A stretch of 64,000 nucleotides of DNA, taken from NCBI GenBank assembly GCA_001972305.1, contig BDDD01002246.1:1-64000 (forward strand). The letters are read 5' to 3'. The stretch is from Cephalotus follicularis (lineage: Eukaryota; Streptophyta; Magnoliopsida; Oxalidales; Cephalotaceae). The notes beneath the pieces were generated by a model. The model searched no databases, had not been told where the DNA came from, and saw only the letters and a list, made by a program, of their open reading frames with translations. The position numbers and the translations under genes are program-made. Positions 20,907 to 33,481 of this stretch are shown here, piece by piece. The number at the start of each line of letters is the position of its first letter. Position 1 is the first letter of the stretch.

Positions 20907-23696
20907 TGTAACATCCCCGACCCGAGTCCACTTTAAGCTCAAAGCGAGTCCGAAGATCAGTGCGTTACGTGGGTGTAACCTTTGACCATCAACTCGTTTA
21001 ATCATTTAACGATCCATTTCATATCATATAATCTTAGCTTAGATTTAAAACCTAACACTATTACTCAATAACTTCACAGGATCACATATGCTTACATCTT
21101 TGAAACACCAATTTCAAAATGTCATATTATCATAATCATGATCGTTTCTAATACCTTTACATGTATACATCACTAATCATGTAACCTTACACAGTGGAAA
21201 AACATAATCTTATCACATCATAAAATAATCATATACTCGCCTTTACCATTAACTTCTCATACACTCAAATGTGTTCAAAAACCTTTGATATCATCATCTT
21301 ACATAAAAAAAAACATCATAATCTATAGCATTTGTTTCTATACATTCACATCTATACATCGTCTATCATAAAACGTTACATGGCAGAAAACATTAACACA
21401 TGACATTAAAACATAACTTCATAGCATATCATACTTCCTTTCCTTACACTTCTTTTACGAACTTCCTCTAAAGCTCGCAACTTCACGTTCAACGTTTCCT
21501 AGAAAATTTGGTAGAAAACAAGACATTGAAAGGAGTGAGCTTTAAAGAGCCCAGTAAGAAACATAGTTATAAAACGTTATCGAAATCCGTTATTTTTGAT
21601 AATCTGTATCAAAACGTTTCCAGTTCATACATTTCAAATTATCTTTGACAATCTTCTTCTAGTTTTATAAAACCAGTTAATTTCTAAAATCGTACATTTT
21701 CTGGTATATATAACCAGCATACTTGAAAACAATCAAAAACGTTTTCCAACCATACCTTCTTTTGGCTTGTATCACAGCCACGCTTGAAAACATCATCAAA
21801 ATCATTTTCTTCACATTCATAAATAAAACATCTTTAAAACCCTTTTGTTTGTTCATATCTCATGAAACAGAACATTTCATAAAACTTGGTGGTCGTGAAC
21901 CTCTAATGAACCCTCTTACACCGCTTCACCGGGGCATTGTGCACTCCCCGATTACTATCCTTACATCACATTCATGTCCGCGAGCACTTTACGCTCCATT
22001 AACATTAATCCATCTCGGATTCTTTCCTTTGGTTCATTCATTAATCTTTACGAGATTAATCCTCACTGGATCGCAATCCAGTAGTTGTTCATTCATTTCA
22101 TAAAAAATTTCATAAAAAATTTCTTGATACTTTGAGTGACCAGCTCAAAGCATTCATAAAACATTTCTCATCATTTGAGTAATTAACTCAAATGCATTCA
22201 TAAAATCATTTCATAAAATATTTCTTAATACCTTGAGTGATCAGCCCAAAGCATTCATAAAACATCATTGTAAAGCCTTTCTAAAACTTGTTTCTCATGT
22301 AGAAACCTTCATTTCATTTCATTTCACAATCATAAAACATTTCACATCACTTTGAGTAATTAACTAAAAAACCTTTAGAAAATAATTTTGCATAACTTTT
22401 CTAAAATAGATATTTCGTATAGAAATAATCACTTTCATAGAAAACTTAAAACATCAAAGTTAAAGTAGACATCTCAATGAATCTATTGAGATAAAAATCA
22501 TAAAATGCCATTGAGAAACGAAGCTGAAATGAATTTTTAAAGTTGCAGTTTCCTTTTGAAAATAGGACCCGAGTAGTAGAACAAAACCGGGCTTTTCATC
22601 AAGAATTCGATAGAATTTCGAGATGCATAAAACATTACAGTTAAAGTAGACATCTTGAGGTTTTCAAAACATTAAACCATTCGACATTTCATCAAGAAAT
22701 GAGCAAGATATCAATAAAACTATCTGCTACATAATTTTGAAGTAAAACAGAGGAAGCTTCGACATAAATGGGTATAGAATTTCCTTACCTCACTTGATCT
22801 CCTTCTCTTCTTCTCTCTCAAGCATCCTCCTCTCTAATCTCAGCAGAAAGCAACCCTTCATCAGCTGAGAAAGTCCACATATATAAAGAGAAAGGGAAAC
22901 TTGGAGGCCAAGCTTGGATGGTGTCATCCATGACCTCACCCATGTGCCTTTGCCCCCTTAGCAGCCCATGTGATGGAATTCCATCCAATCCAATGATGCC
23001 ACCTGCCCCTTTCCAACAGAAAAACATAAGTCTTCCTTCCCTTGCTTGACACGTGTCGCTCGATCCATTTAAATCCTCCGAAACGGGATAAGAAGCTAGA
23101 ATTCTGCACCTGACACAAGGCAAAGCGTCGACTCTTTATCACTAAGCGTCGTCGGTCACGGCCTTATACTGAGTTCTCCAACTTCTATCCCGACTAAAGC
23201 GCTGACGCTTTCCTACAAAGCTTCACCGCTTTAAGTCTTCTCCAGGTCAACCTCAATACTTGATCTTCAAAGCGTCGACCGTTAAACTGGAAGCGCTGGC
23301 TCTTTACTTCAAAGCGTCGCCGCTTTCTTCCAAGCGTCGTCGGTTAGAGGCATTCTTCCAATTTCATATCGCACTGGTTTAAAGCGCCGTTAGGAGGGGT
23401 CAAAGCGTCGCCCGTTACTACCCAAGTGTCGACGCTTGAATTGGAACTGTCGGCGCTTAAGACAGTTTTCCCTTCTCAACGCTTAGCCAAATTCCATTTT
23501 CTTCCGAGGGCGCTGCTCCCGACCCCCTGCCCGCTGTCCGGGCAGCGGGACCCCCCGTCCGCTCAGCGGGGAGCGGAACCCCTCGAACCCCCAGAGCGTA
23601 GGGTCATACTACGGGTCCCTTGAAATATTTTCCAATTACGCAACATCAATCATCTTTCCATAATTAATATCTTTAATGGAAATTCGGGTCATTACA
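20907..23696 (-). repeat. T2 5' LTR
   Basis: 2790 bp, TG...CA. It differs from the 3' LTR mainly by a longer palindrome cluster (23121-23461), one fewer 44-bp hairpin unit, and scattered transitions. The GC-rich hairpin block is at about 23505-23600. Confidence 0.9.
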
Positions 23697-24717
23697 GCAC
23701 CTGGTGATTAGCAAGATGTACCGGGATCTAAAGCTTAGTTGGAAAGATAGGTACTGTTACCACGGGCCTGCCTTACCACTTAACTTACGGGATCTATACC
23801 TACCGTGAAAGATAGAGTATATACCATGAATCAGAGTAGCACAACAGGAAGCATCCTGGATGTCAAGAACAATGACTACAGGAATGTTGTACGGGTGATT
23901 GCTGATCGGTTCTCTAAAAGTGCTCTTCTCCTTGCGGTCAATACTACCTACTTCCTCGAATGATTGGCAATCTTGTCCATTACAGAGTTTGTAAGGCTGC
24001 AGGGTATACCAGTCAGTGTGGTTTCTGATAGAGACCCTCACTTACATCGCGGTTCTGGAAGAAACTGCAAGCAACTCTTGGTACCCAACTTTACTTCAAC
24101 ACTGCTCTTCATCCCCAGACTGATGATTTGTACGAAATGACTATTCAAACTCTTGAAAACCTGCTTAGAGCATGTACAATTGATTGGGGTGACGGTGGTT
24201 ACGCGCCTATCGATAGTGGAATTTTCATATATAACGATTTCCATGCCAGCATTGGAATGACACCTTTTGAAGCTATCTTAAGGTCGAAAGCATAAAACCC
24301 CAATCTGTTAGTCCGAAGATGGTAAACAGAGCCTTTTGGGACCAGAGTTGGTACAAGAAACGATGAAAAAAGTTAAAATGGTCAAAGAAGGACTGTCTAA
24401 TAGTACAAATAAATGGAAAGGTTATGCGGATTACCGCAGAAGATAACTGGAATAGGCAGTCGGAGACCCTTTTTTTTTTCTTAAGGTCTCACTTTTTTGA
24501 AGGTATCATGAGGTTCGGCAAGAAAGGAAAGATACCCCCTCGCTTTACAGGACCTTTTGAGATCCTTCAAAGAGTGAGTATGTCGGCCTACCGACTTGTC
24601 GTACCTCCCAGTTCATCGAATGCACAGAATGTCTTCCATGTTTCACGGTTAATGAAGTACCAGCCCAACCCCTTCTCATGTACTTTAATGGAAATCGTTA
24701 CAGTTAGTGCCAGATAG
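23697..24717 (+). pseudogene. A1 segment 3 of 4: integrase and C-terminal domain remnant
   Basis: It continues A1 after T2 and matches about 41990-42990 of A2. Integrase pieces are scattered over three frames with many stops. The clearest part is the C-terminal module at 24508-24640 (RFGKKGKIPPRFTGPFEIL ... VFHVSRLMKYQPNP). Ends at the GATAG duplication (24713-24717) of T3. Confidence 0.8.
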
Positions 24718-25210
24718 TGTCACACCCCGCTTCATTAACAACATATAAGTCATGGAAATTAACATAAATCCAGCTTATACAGAAAATACAATAAATTAAA
24801 AACTTTGATTCCAATAACATATTGAGTAAGAACTAAATAATAAGCTGAATAAGTCAACCAAACCATGCGTCCCATGCCGCATGATTCCAATATTTAATAT
24901 TATTAAGCCATTGCAAACTGTTCACAAACGGAGTGTGATCAAAATCGATTAACATCATTAATACATGATACAACAATCCAAAATATAACATGTCTCAAAA
25001 CATTGTTTAACATTTATTCAACAAGTAAAACTCTATCTCGCTCCCGTACAGCCATGCTCGGGCGACATCCATATCACTGTATCAATCTGTAATAGTAGGG
25101 GGTTAGCCTTTGTCCTCACTCGGCTAAGTTATAAAAGTGATTTAGGGACAGTGATAAAGAATGCCATGTAATGAATGCATCATGATGCAATACGTACTAT
25201 ATCTCGGTGC

Positions 25211-25256
<46 letters not shown>
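25211..25256. repeat. (AT)n(AC)n microsatellite in T3 3' LTR
   Basis: About five AT units run into about eighteen AC units. The aligned place in the 5' LTR (32186-32220) has only AT/GTAT repeats, so the AC expansion happened after insertion. Confidence 0.95.
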
Positions 25257-25258
<2 letters not shown>

Positions 25259-25818
25259 GCCAAAGGCTACAATCTCACGGTTCACAATCATGTCCAAAGG
25301 ACCAATCAATTCACAATGGGTACGAAGAGCGTCGCCAACTCCTGGCCCCAATGTCGTACATCCTGACATCGTCCCCCAACTACTGGAAGCACGAGTAGGT
25401 CATGGTACAATGAGTTACCCAGCCATCTCCTGGCCCCTGGGTCAACCCTACCACTAGCCATTGTTGGCACCTCCGCCACGCAACTAGTACGGCAACAATC
25501 AAAATCAGCAATCAATTCAGTTCACAATCGGTTTTCCAAGTAGTTTATAAGTTTAAAATACTTGAAAACAATCACATTTTCACGATGTACAACTCTTCGA
25601 ACAGTTCAGGATCTTTTGGAAGCCATTTTCACAATCTTCTGAAAATATATATTTTGCTTAAAACATACATTTTTGTATAAGGTAATGATTTATAAATAAT
25701 CATGTATGCACTTCCAAAAATGATAAAACATTTCACAATCAGTAACAATCAGTTCACAATTTAGTTCATAACAGTACACAATGCACACATATGCTCAGGA
25801 TGCAAGTCAGTCCCTCAA

Positions 25819-26336
25819 TAGTCGGCTGTCACTTCATGACAGTCGGCTGCTCCCACTCAACAGTCGGCTGGCCTAGCTTGGCAGTCGGCTGTCTGTCTAT
25901 AAACAGTCGGATACCCTCTATTGGCAGTCAGCTGCCCTCAATCAACAGTCAACAGTCGGCTGCCCTCTCTGGCAGTCTCCTGGTCCCTCACTCAACCAGT
26001 TGGCTGTCCTCCTTTGGACACCCAGCTAGTCCATGAACAGTACACGTCCCGTCCTCGCCACTTACCCCATCATGCCACCTCAATAAACAAGGGTAAAGTG
26101 ACACGTGGACAGTCAGCTGTCACCCCAAACAGTCAGTTGTACCACACACAGTCGGTTGCCTTCTCTTTGGCAGTCGGCTATCCCAAACAGCAGGATGTAA
26201 CCTCCAATAAAACGCATGACAATCGACTGGCCCCTTTGCGCAGTCGGCTGTTCCCCTCGAGTAGTCGGCTGTTCTCACCGAACAGTCGACTGCTAGCCTC
26301 AGACAGTCAGCTGTCCTCATTGGGCAGTCGGCTGGC
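25819..26336 (-). repeat. GTCGAC-type palindrome array, T3 3' LTR intron
   Basis: About nineteen copies, mostly CAGTCGGCTG (reverse complement CAGCCGACTG), some CAGTCGACTG, spaced 20-40 bp. A second cluster in U3 lies at 26880-26984. Confidence 0.9.
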
Positions 26337-27181
26337 CCTATGGGCAGTGCACAAAAATAGTAGATAATACATGCAAGTCTCAATCCAAATGCATTCGAAA
26401 AAGAGCATTCATCAACCATAAAACACATTCATGCTCATATCATAGTACATTGCATGCATTTCATCTATGGACATTATTATGATTGAACTTAAACCACAAT
26501 TATAAACTTTCCCCTATCTTTGAATTCCAAGTTAGGATTACAATCCACCTCTTTAAGTCTCGTATCCGAGGTGTCCCAAGCTCCCAAGTCTGACCAACAG
26601 CTCCAATAAGCTCGGTTCTCCCACTGGTTCGAGCTTCCCAGCCTCCAGTTCAAGTATAGAACACTTGGGCTTAACTTCTCCCTCTTATTTCCTCTCCTTC
26701 TTCCCCACAACTCTCTGGTTCCTTTTCTCTCTTAGAAAAAAACTGATTGAAAGAGGAGAAGAAATGTGCTTTTATGGGGAAAACGTGCTTCTCCATTTCT
26801 CTGCCAACACAAACCCCCAAATCACTCTCCCTTATTGCCAATAGGTATGGTGCGCACGTTATGCTGTTTGACCTGTTGGCAGTCGACTATCTCCACCGAT
26901 AGTCCCAGCCGGCTATTTCTCCTACCAGTCGGCTGGTGACACTAAGGGGGGTCTAGTCGACTGCCTTCTTCTAGCAGTCCGCTGCCCACCCTGTTCTAGC
27001 ACATCCCTTTCTCTTTCCATGCAAGTTTTAACACACAAGATAGGAAACTCATGATTCTCATTAATTTAAAGCATAAGTTACATTGAGAAATACAACATTA
27101 CATTCAATGAAAATCCCGGGCGTGACATCCACCCCTCCTTCAAGGAATTTCATCCTCGCGTTCCCAAGTCGCCTCATCGGG

Positions 27182-28111
27182 TCAATGGAACTGCCACTGA
27201 ACCTTCACCATAGGAATCGTTCGGTTCCTCAATACCTCTGTCTTCCAATCCAGAATCTGTAGCAGTGACTCCTCGCAAGAAAGGTCATCTCGTACAGAAA
27301 CTGAATCATAATCCATGGCATGTGATGAGACCCAGATATATCTCCTCAGCATAGACACATGGAAGACATCGTGCACACTTGACAGTGCAGGAGGTAAAGC
27401 AAGCTGATAAGCCACCTCCCCAACTCTCTCTAAGATCTCGAAAGGACCAATGTAGCGCGGAGCTAACTTGCCCTTCTTCCCAAATCTCTGCACGCCCTTC
27501 CATGGTGAAACCTTTAGAAACACATGATCACCAACGTCGAAGGTTAGAGGCCTCCTCCTAACGCTATCCTCATAGCTCTTCTGCTGGCTATAAGCTGCAA
27601 GCAATTTCTCCCTGATAAACTTGACTTTCTCAGAAGTCTCTCCCACCAGATCCAACCCAAGCAACGGTCGCTCACCAACCTCATCCCAACAAATGGGTGA
27701 TCTACACTTTCTTCCATACAGTGCCTCGTATGGTTCCATACCAATACTGGAATGATAGCTATTATTATAAGAAAACTCTATCAGAGGAATGTGGTCCTCC
27801 CAAGTACCAGCAAAGTCAATACTACAAGCTCGAAGCATATCCTTCAAAGTTTGGATGGTACGCTCTGACTGGCCATCTGTCTGTGGGTGAAAGGCAGTGC
27901 TAAGGTTTAGCTTCATCCCAAAAGCTGTCTGGAACCTCTTCCAAAAGTTGGAAGTGAAGATCGAATCTCTATCACAAACTATACTCATGGGAACACCATG
28001 CAACCTCACGATCTCTTTCATATACAAAGGAGCCAACTTGCTCGCTGAATCCGTGACATACGTGGGGAAAAAGTGAGCCGGTTTGGTAAGCCGATCCACA
28101 ATGACCCACAC
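27182..28111 (-). pseudogene. T3 integrase core, C-terminus and truncated chromodomain
   Basis: Open for 309 codons on the minus strand: VIVDRLTKPAHFFPTYV, the second catalytic Asp in VCDRDSIFTS, the Glu in [26 protein letters not shown], the GPFEILERVGEVAYQL module and VKVQWQFH. A TGA follows at the expected Arg. The rest of the chromodomain (to about 27140) goes straight from TWERE to DEIP, lacking the residues T1 has between, through a deletion between two GAGGA repeats. The first catalytic Asp lies upstream, across a stop near 28120. Confidence 0.88.
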
Positions 28112-28512
28112 CGCATTGTGACGGTTTCAAGTCAGAGGAAAACCCGAAACAAAATCCATCATCACATGCTCCCATATCCACTCTGGAATCGGTAAAGGCT
28201 GTAACAAACCCGCTGGCCTATGATGCTCCGCCTTGACAATCTGACAAGTATAACACTTCGCGACATAATAGCGATCTCCCTCTTCATGCCAGCCCACCAG
28301 TAGTTCATCCTCATGTCTTGATACACTTTTTTGCTACAAGGATGTATGCTATACTGCGACTTGTGCGCTGTATTTAATAACGTACTTTTTATCTCAGGAT
28401 CATCCGGAAGACACACTCGTCCCCGGAATCTCATAATGCCGTCAGAATGCATCTGAAAATCTGACTCCGGACCCAGATAATTGCGAATCCCCAGTAGTTC
28501 AGGATCACGCAA
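28112..28512 (-). pseudogene. T3 integrase N-terminal zinc region
   Basis: The minus strand encodes HKSQYSIHPCSKKVYQDM and YWWAGMK, the HHCC region of Gypsy integrase. A frame change near 28275-28245 disrupts the Cys pair. The DFVSGF segment with the first catalytic Asp is at about 28160-28130. Confidence 0.8.
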
Positions 28513-28689
28513 CTATGCATCCTTTATATGTTCCAGTAGCGCCAGCTGCACTCGCATGCTAGCCACAAAGATCCCCGGTGACTGATTAAATGGAGACCAC
28601 CTTTGGAAGTCCTCTAACATCTTCCACTGAGATATCATCGTGTTAGCAATCATAGCCTTATTGCTTAAGGCATCCGCAACCACATTCGC

Positions 28690-29130
28690 TTTCCCAGGAT
28701 GGTACTGAATAATGCAGTCATAGTCATTAAAGAACTCAACCCATCTTCATTGTCTTATGTTCAGTGTATCTTGACAGAAAAGATACCTCAAACTCTTGTG
28801 GTTAGTAAAAATCTCAAACTGTGCCCCATATAAATAATGTCTCCATTTCTAAAGAGCAAAAATAATCGCGGCCAATTCAATATCGTGCGTCGGGTAGTTC
28901 TCCTCATACGTCTTTAGCTTTCGCGAAGCATAAGCGATCATTTTGCCTCGTTGCATCAACACGTAACCCAAACCCTTACCTGAAGCATCACTATAGACTG
29001 CAAAGCCCTCATTACCCTCAGGTAACGACAAAACATGAGCGGAAACCAACCGATCCTTTAGATCAAAAAAACTGGCCTCACAATCATCATCCCAGATAAA
29101 CAAGGTCTTCTTCTGAGTAAGCTTCATCAA
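28690..29130 (-). pseudogene. T3 RNase H
   Basis: [18 protein letters not shown] leads to the [17 protein letters not shown] and [10 protein letters not shown] blocks, then HDIELAAII, on the minus strand. A stop follows the AL at 28849, at the same place as T1's TAG at 7815. [10 protein letters not shown] and a broken YHPGKANV junction lie between 28830 and 28690. Confidence 0.85.
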
Positions 29131-29207
29131 CGGTGCTGCTATCCTCGAGAAGTTCTAAATGAACCTCCGATAATAACCGGCCAAGACAAGAAAGCTGCGC
29201 ACCTTAG

Positions 29208-30440
29208 TCATATTTCTTGGTTGCGGCCAATCACGCACCACCTCAGTCTTCGACAGGTCCACCGCCTAACCCCTCCAGATACAATGTGACCTAGAAAAAT
29301 CACATGATCGAGCCAGAACTCACACTTGCCAAACTTGGCATACAACTGATGTTGTCTGAGAATCTGCAAAACCAATCTCAGATGATAGGCGTGTTCCTCT
29401 TCACTCCTTGAGTAAATCAGAATAATGAACACTACCACAAACTGGTCCAGGGACGGTCGGAACACATCATTCATCAGTGACATAAACGATGTCGGTGCAT
29501 TGGTGACAACAAACGGCATTACCAAGAACTCATAGTGACCATACCTAGTTCAGAAGGCAATCTTCTCTATGTCTCCTTCCTTCACTCTCAGCTGGTGATA
29601 ACCCAACTTCAAGTCAAGTTTGGAAAACACTCTTGACCCCTGTAACTGGTCAAACAAATCCTCAATGTGTGGAAGAGGATACTTGTTTTTAATAGTGGCC
29701 TTATTCAACATCATGTAGTCGATGTAAAGCCTCATTGACCCATCCTTCTTTTTCATAAACAACACTAGCACGCCCCACAGAGAAACACTGGGTCAAACAA
29801 AACCCTTATTAATAGGTCTTGCAACTGTAACTTTAGTTCTTGCAACTCCGCAGGTGCCATTCGGTAAGGCGCCTTTGAAATAGGAGTTGTACCAGGTACC
29901 AAATCAATCACAAACTCCATGCTTCTCTTCGATGGTAAGGACAACAAATCTGGAGGGAACACATCTGGAAACTCACTTACAACCGGAACTTCCTCCAAGC
30001 TATTACCTTTCTCCTTTCTTTTGTCAATCACATACGCCAAAAACCCTTCACACCCTTTTTCCAGATATCTCGATGCCCGAATAAATGATATAATTGGTGT
30101 CGAGAACCCTTTGTTTCCCTTGAACTGTATAGTAGTTCCATCAGGTAAGCAAAAATCCACAGTCTTGTTGTAACAGTCCATGTATGCATGGTAAGATGAC
30201 AACCAGGCCATACCCAAAATGACATCGAAATCATGTATGGGAAATACAAGCAAATATGCATACACTGGAACACCTGCCATTGAAATCTCGCAACCCCTAT
30301 ACACCGAATCTGTACACTTGGAACCCCCAGTAGGTGTACTCACATCAAGAACATATGGAATGCAATCAGGAGGCACATTTAAACATGATGAAATCGGGAA
30401 GCAATAAAAGAATGCGATGCTCCAGAATCCATCAACACTC
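29208..30440 (-). pseudogene. T3 protease and reverse transcriptase
   Basis: Protease: the DSGASHSF site (about 30429) is at the end of the gag frame. A frameshift follows, then [11 protein letters not shown] (Asp replaced by Ala) and a 203-codon stretch ending near 29765. [25 protein letters not shown] (29771-29550), [16 protein letters not shown]. The catalytic box reads [10 protein letters not shown]. Compared with T1's FIDDIL, an in-frame six-base loss (about 29419-29427) removed the Asp pair, so polymerase activity is impossible. Confidence 0.9.
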
Positions 30441-31566
30441 TAGCAGAAAAACCGTAAACATATACAGTACCTCCCACAACAGAAGTACACTCTGGAACCT
30501 CTGTCTGGGTAAGAATGAAAACTCTACCTTTCATGATACCCTTGTCAGTATCCCTCCGCTGTGATGGTCGAGGTGCAGAACCACTACCACTCGCTGGCCC
30601 GGTAGGTGCTGTCGTCGCCCCTCTCGGGCAATCCCTCACTAAATGACCCGCTATCCCACACCTCATGCACCACCCCTTCTTTGCCCAACAATCTTTTAAC
30701 TGGTGACCTGTACGACCACAGTGAAAGCAAATCCCAGTCCTCGCATCACTCCCCATGGCTAGGAGCACCCTATGAATCTGTCTGTTGAGATTTATATTTT
30801 GGAAACTTTGACGGGGAACCGCTGCCCTGCCACTTTGATGATGCTGGCCTAGACTGAGTAGAAGTCTGTTTACTCTGCTGTGTTCGGGCACTAAATAGGC
30901 CGAATGCCTGGTAAGCTCCACAAATCTGGCATGATACTCGGCCATGGTCATGTTACCCTGGCGCAGCTCCAAGAGCTCCGTCTCTCTCCTTTCCCGCTCT
31001 ATCCGGGGTACATAAGTCTCCAGGAACTCCTCCCAAAACCCCTCCCAAGTACTAGCAACTCCGGTGGACTCCCATTTAGCTTTGACCATCTCCCACCAGT
31101 GAGTGACCTCACCCCATAGCCGATAGACAGCAAATCTTAGTTTTTGCCTGTCAGTGCACTCCATCACCTCGAAGATATTCTCTAGAACCTGTAGCCACCT
31201 CTCAGCAATAGTGGCATCAAGCTCCCCTTTAAAACTGGGAGGATTCTGTCTCATGAACCTCTCAAGGTTCCTTCCAAACTGATTACAGTCATCCTGTATA
31301 CCATAAGCAGGAGCCATCTACTGAGACTGAGCTTGAGCGTACAGTCTCCACATCTCCTCCATGTTCGCTGCATTGGCAGCCATCTGCTGCTGGAAGTAAT
31401 CAGCGATGCGGTCCATCGGTTCTCTCAATTTAGGTGCCGCCTCCGGAACATTCATGTTGGTAGCCTCCTAAGGAACATTATTCATCGGATCTCCCCCAAG
31501 ATTTACCTCCTCGGGAACATCCTCGTCAACAATCCTGCGCCTTCCGTACCTTCTCTGACACTCCAT
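30441..31566 (-). pseudogene. T3 gag
   Basis: The ATG at 31566 begins MECQRRYGRRRIVDEDV. Two in-frame stops (near 31470 and 31319) precede a 312-codon open stretch. That stretch has the gag core (AERWLQVLENIFEVMEC, WGEVTHWWEMVK) and two CCHC knuckles (CFHCGRTGHQLKDC and CMRCGIAGHLVRDC), and runs into the protease start. Part of the gag after YLVPEHSRVN is missing relative to T1, and frame changes surround it. Confidence 0.88.
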
Positions 31567-31690
31567 TTGTTCCTATAAGAAAATGACAATAACCATCAGG
31601 AACAATCATAAATTATCAAAGAACTTTCCTTATAGGAAACCTTATTTAATTTCCATGGATAGTATCCTAGCTAAGCATATATGGATATAT

Positions 31691-31702
31691 GCTCTGAAAC
31701 CA
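31691..31702 (-). other. T3 primer-binding site, one base altered
   Basis: The minus strand reads TGGTTTCAGAGC, one base off the initiator-Met site TGGTATCAGAGC, four bases from the 5' LTR end. Confidence 0.8.
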
Positions 31703-32075
31703 CTGCTGTCACACCCCGCTTCATTAACAACATATACGTCATGGCAATTAACATAAATCCAGCTGATAGAGAAAATACGATAAATTTAGAACTTTGATTC
31801 CAATAACATCTCACGGAAGCACTTAATAATAAGCTGAATAAGTAAACCGAACCATGCGTCCTATACCGAATGATTCCAATATTTAATATTATTAAGCCAT
31901 TGTCAACTGCCCACAAACGGAGCATGATCAAAGTCGATCAACATCATTAATACATGATACAACAATCCAAAATAAAACATGTCTCAAACCATTCTTTAAC
32001 ATTTATTCAACAAGTAAACCTCCATATCGCTCCCGTACGGCCATGCTCGGGCGACACCCGTATCACTGCATCAAT

Positions 32076-33481
32076 CTGTAATAGTAGGGGGTTAGGCTTT
32101 GTCCTCACTCGGCTAAGTTATAAAAGTGATCTAGGGTCAATGATAAACAATTCCATGTAATGAATGCATTGTGATGCAATACATATTATATATATATATA
32201 GGTATAGGTATATATACATATGCTAAAGGCTACAATCTCACGGTTCACAATTATGTCCAAAGGACTAATCAATTCACAATAGGTACGAAGAGCACCGCCA
32301 ACTCCTGGCCCCAACGTCGTACATCCTGACATCGGCCCCCAACTCTTGGAAGCACGAGCAGGTCACAGTACAGTAAGTTTCCCAGCCATCTCTTGGCCCC
32401 TGGGTCAATCCTGCCACTAGCCATTGCTGGCACATTAGCCACGCAACTAGTACGGCAACAATCACAATCAGCTATCAATTCGGTTCACAATTGGTTTTCC
32501 CAGTAGTTTATAAGTTTAAAATACTTGAAAACAATCACATTTTCACGATGTACACCTCTTTGAACAGTTCACGATCTTTTGGAAGCCATTTTCACAATCT
32601 TCTGAAAATATATATTTTGCTTAAAACAAACATTTTTGTATAAGGTAATGATTTATAAATAATCATGTATGCACTTCCAAAAATGATAAAACATTTCACA
32701 ATCAGTAACAATCAGTTCACAATTTAGTTCATAACAGTACACAATGCACACATATGCTCAGGATGCAAGTCAGTCCCTCAATAGTCGGCTGTCACTTCAT
32801 GACAGTCGGCTGTTCCCACTCAACAGTCGGCTGGCCTAGCTTGACAGTCGGCTGTCTGTCTATAAACAGTCGGATATCCTCTATTGGCAGTCAGCTGCCC
32901 TATATCAATAGTCAACAGTCGGCTGCCCTCTCTCGCAGTCTCCTGGTCTCTCACTCAACCAGTTGGCTGTCCTCCTTTGGACACCCAGCTAGTCCATGAA
33001 CAGTACACGTCCTGTCATCGCCACTTACCCCATCATGCCACCTCAATAAACAAGGGTAAAGTGACACGTGGACAGTCAGCTGTCACTCCAAACAGTCAGT
33101 TGTACCACACACAGTCGGTTGCCTTCTCTTTGGCAGTCGGCTATCCCAAACAGCAGGATGTAACCTCCAATAAAACGCATGACAATCGACTGGCCCCTTT
33201 GCGCAGTCGGCTGTTCCCCTCCAGTAGTCGGCTGTTCTCACCGAACAGTCGACTGCTAGCCTCAGACAGTCGGCTGTCCTCCTTGGGCAGTCGGCTGGCC
33301 CTGCGGGCAGTGCAAAAAAACAGCGGATAATACATGCAAGTTTCAATCCAAATCCATTCGAAACAAAGCATTGATCAACAACAAAACACATTCATGCTCA
33401 TATCACAGCACATTGCATGCATTTCATCTATAGACATTATTATGATTGAACTTAAACCACAATTAATAAACTTTCTCCTAC
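32076..33481 (-). other. Putative intron inside T3 LTR
   Basis: On the minus strand: donor TTCAAAG|GTAGGAG at 33481, acceptor CTATTACAG|ATTG ending 32076. Both boundaries correspond to those in T1's LTR although the intervening sequence is quite different. Confidence 0.45.
32782..33300 (-). repeat. GTCGAC-type palindrome array, T3 5' LTR intron
   Basis: The counterpart of 25819-26336 with the same number and order of units, differing by C/T and G/A changes. Confidence 0.9.

Larger units (their letters stand above)
14773..23696 (-). mobile_element. T2: Ty3/Gypsy element, reverse orientation, internally deleted
   Basis: Two LTRs of 2.7-2.8 kb flank only 3.4 kb of interior. The polypurine complement lies next to the left LTR (from 17488) and the reversed primer site next to the right LTR (20893-20902), so it reads leftward. 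Target duplication GCATC (14768-14772) / GCACC (23697-23701), one mismatch. The integrase catalytic core is missing and RT carries a DD-to-DG change. Solo LTR S1 belongs to the same family. Confidence 0.88.
24718..27127 (-). repeat. T3 3' LTR
   Basis: It begins TGTCACACCCCG and ends CCCGGGCGTGACA on the plus strand. It shares the conserved block (25080-25137) and the GTCGAC clusters with the 5' LTR. It carries an (AC)n tract not present in the other LTR. Confidence 0.9.
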
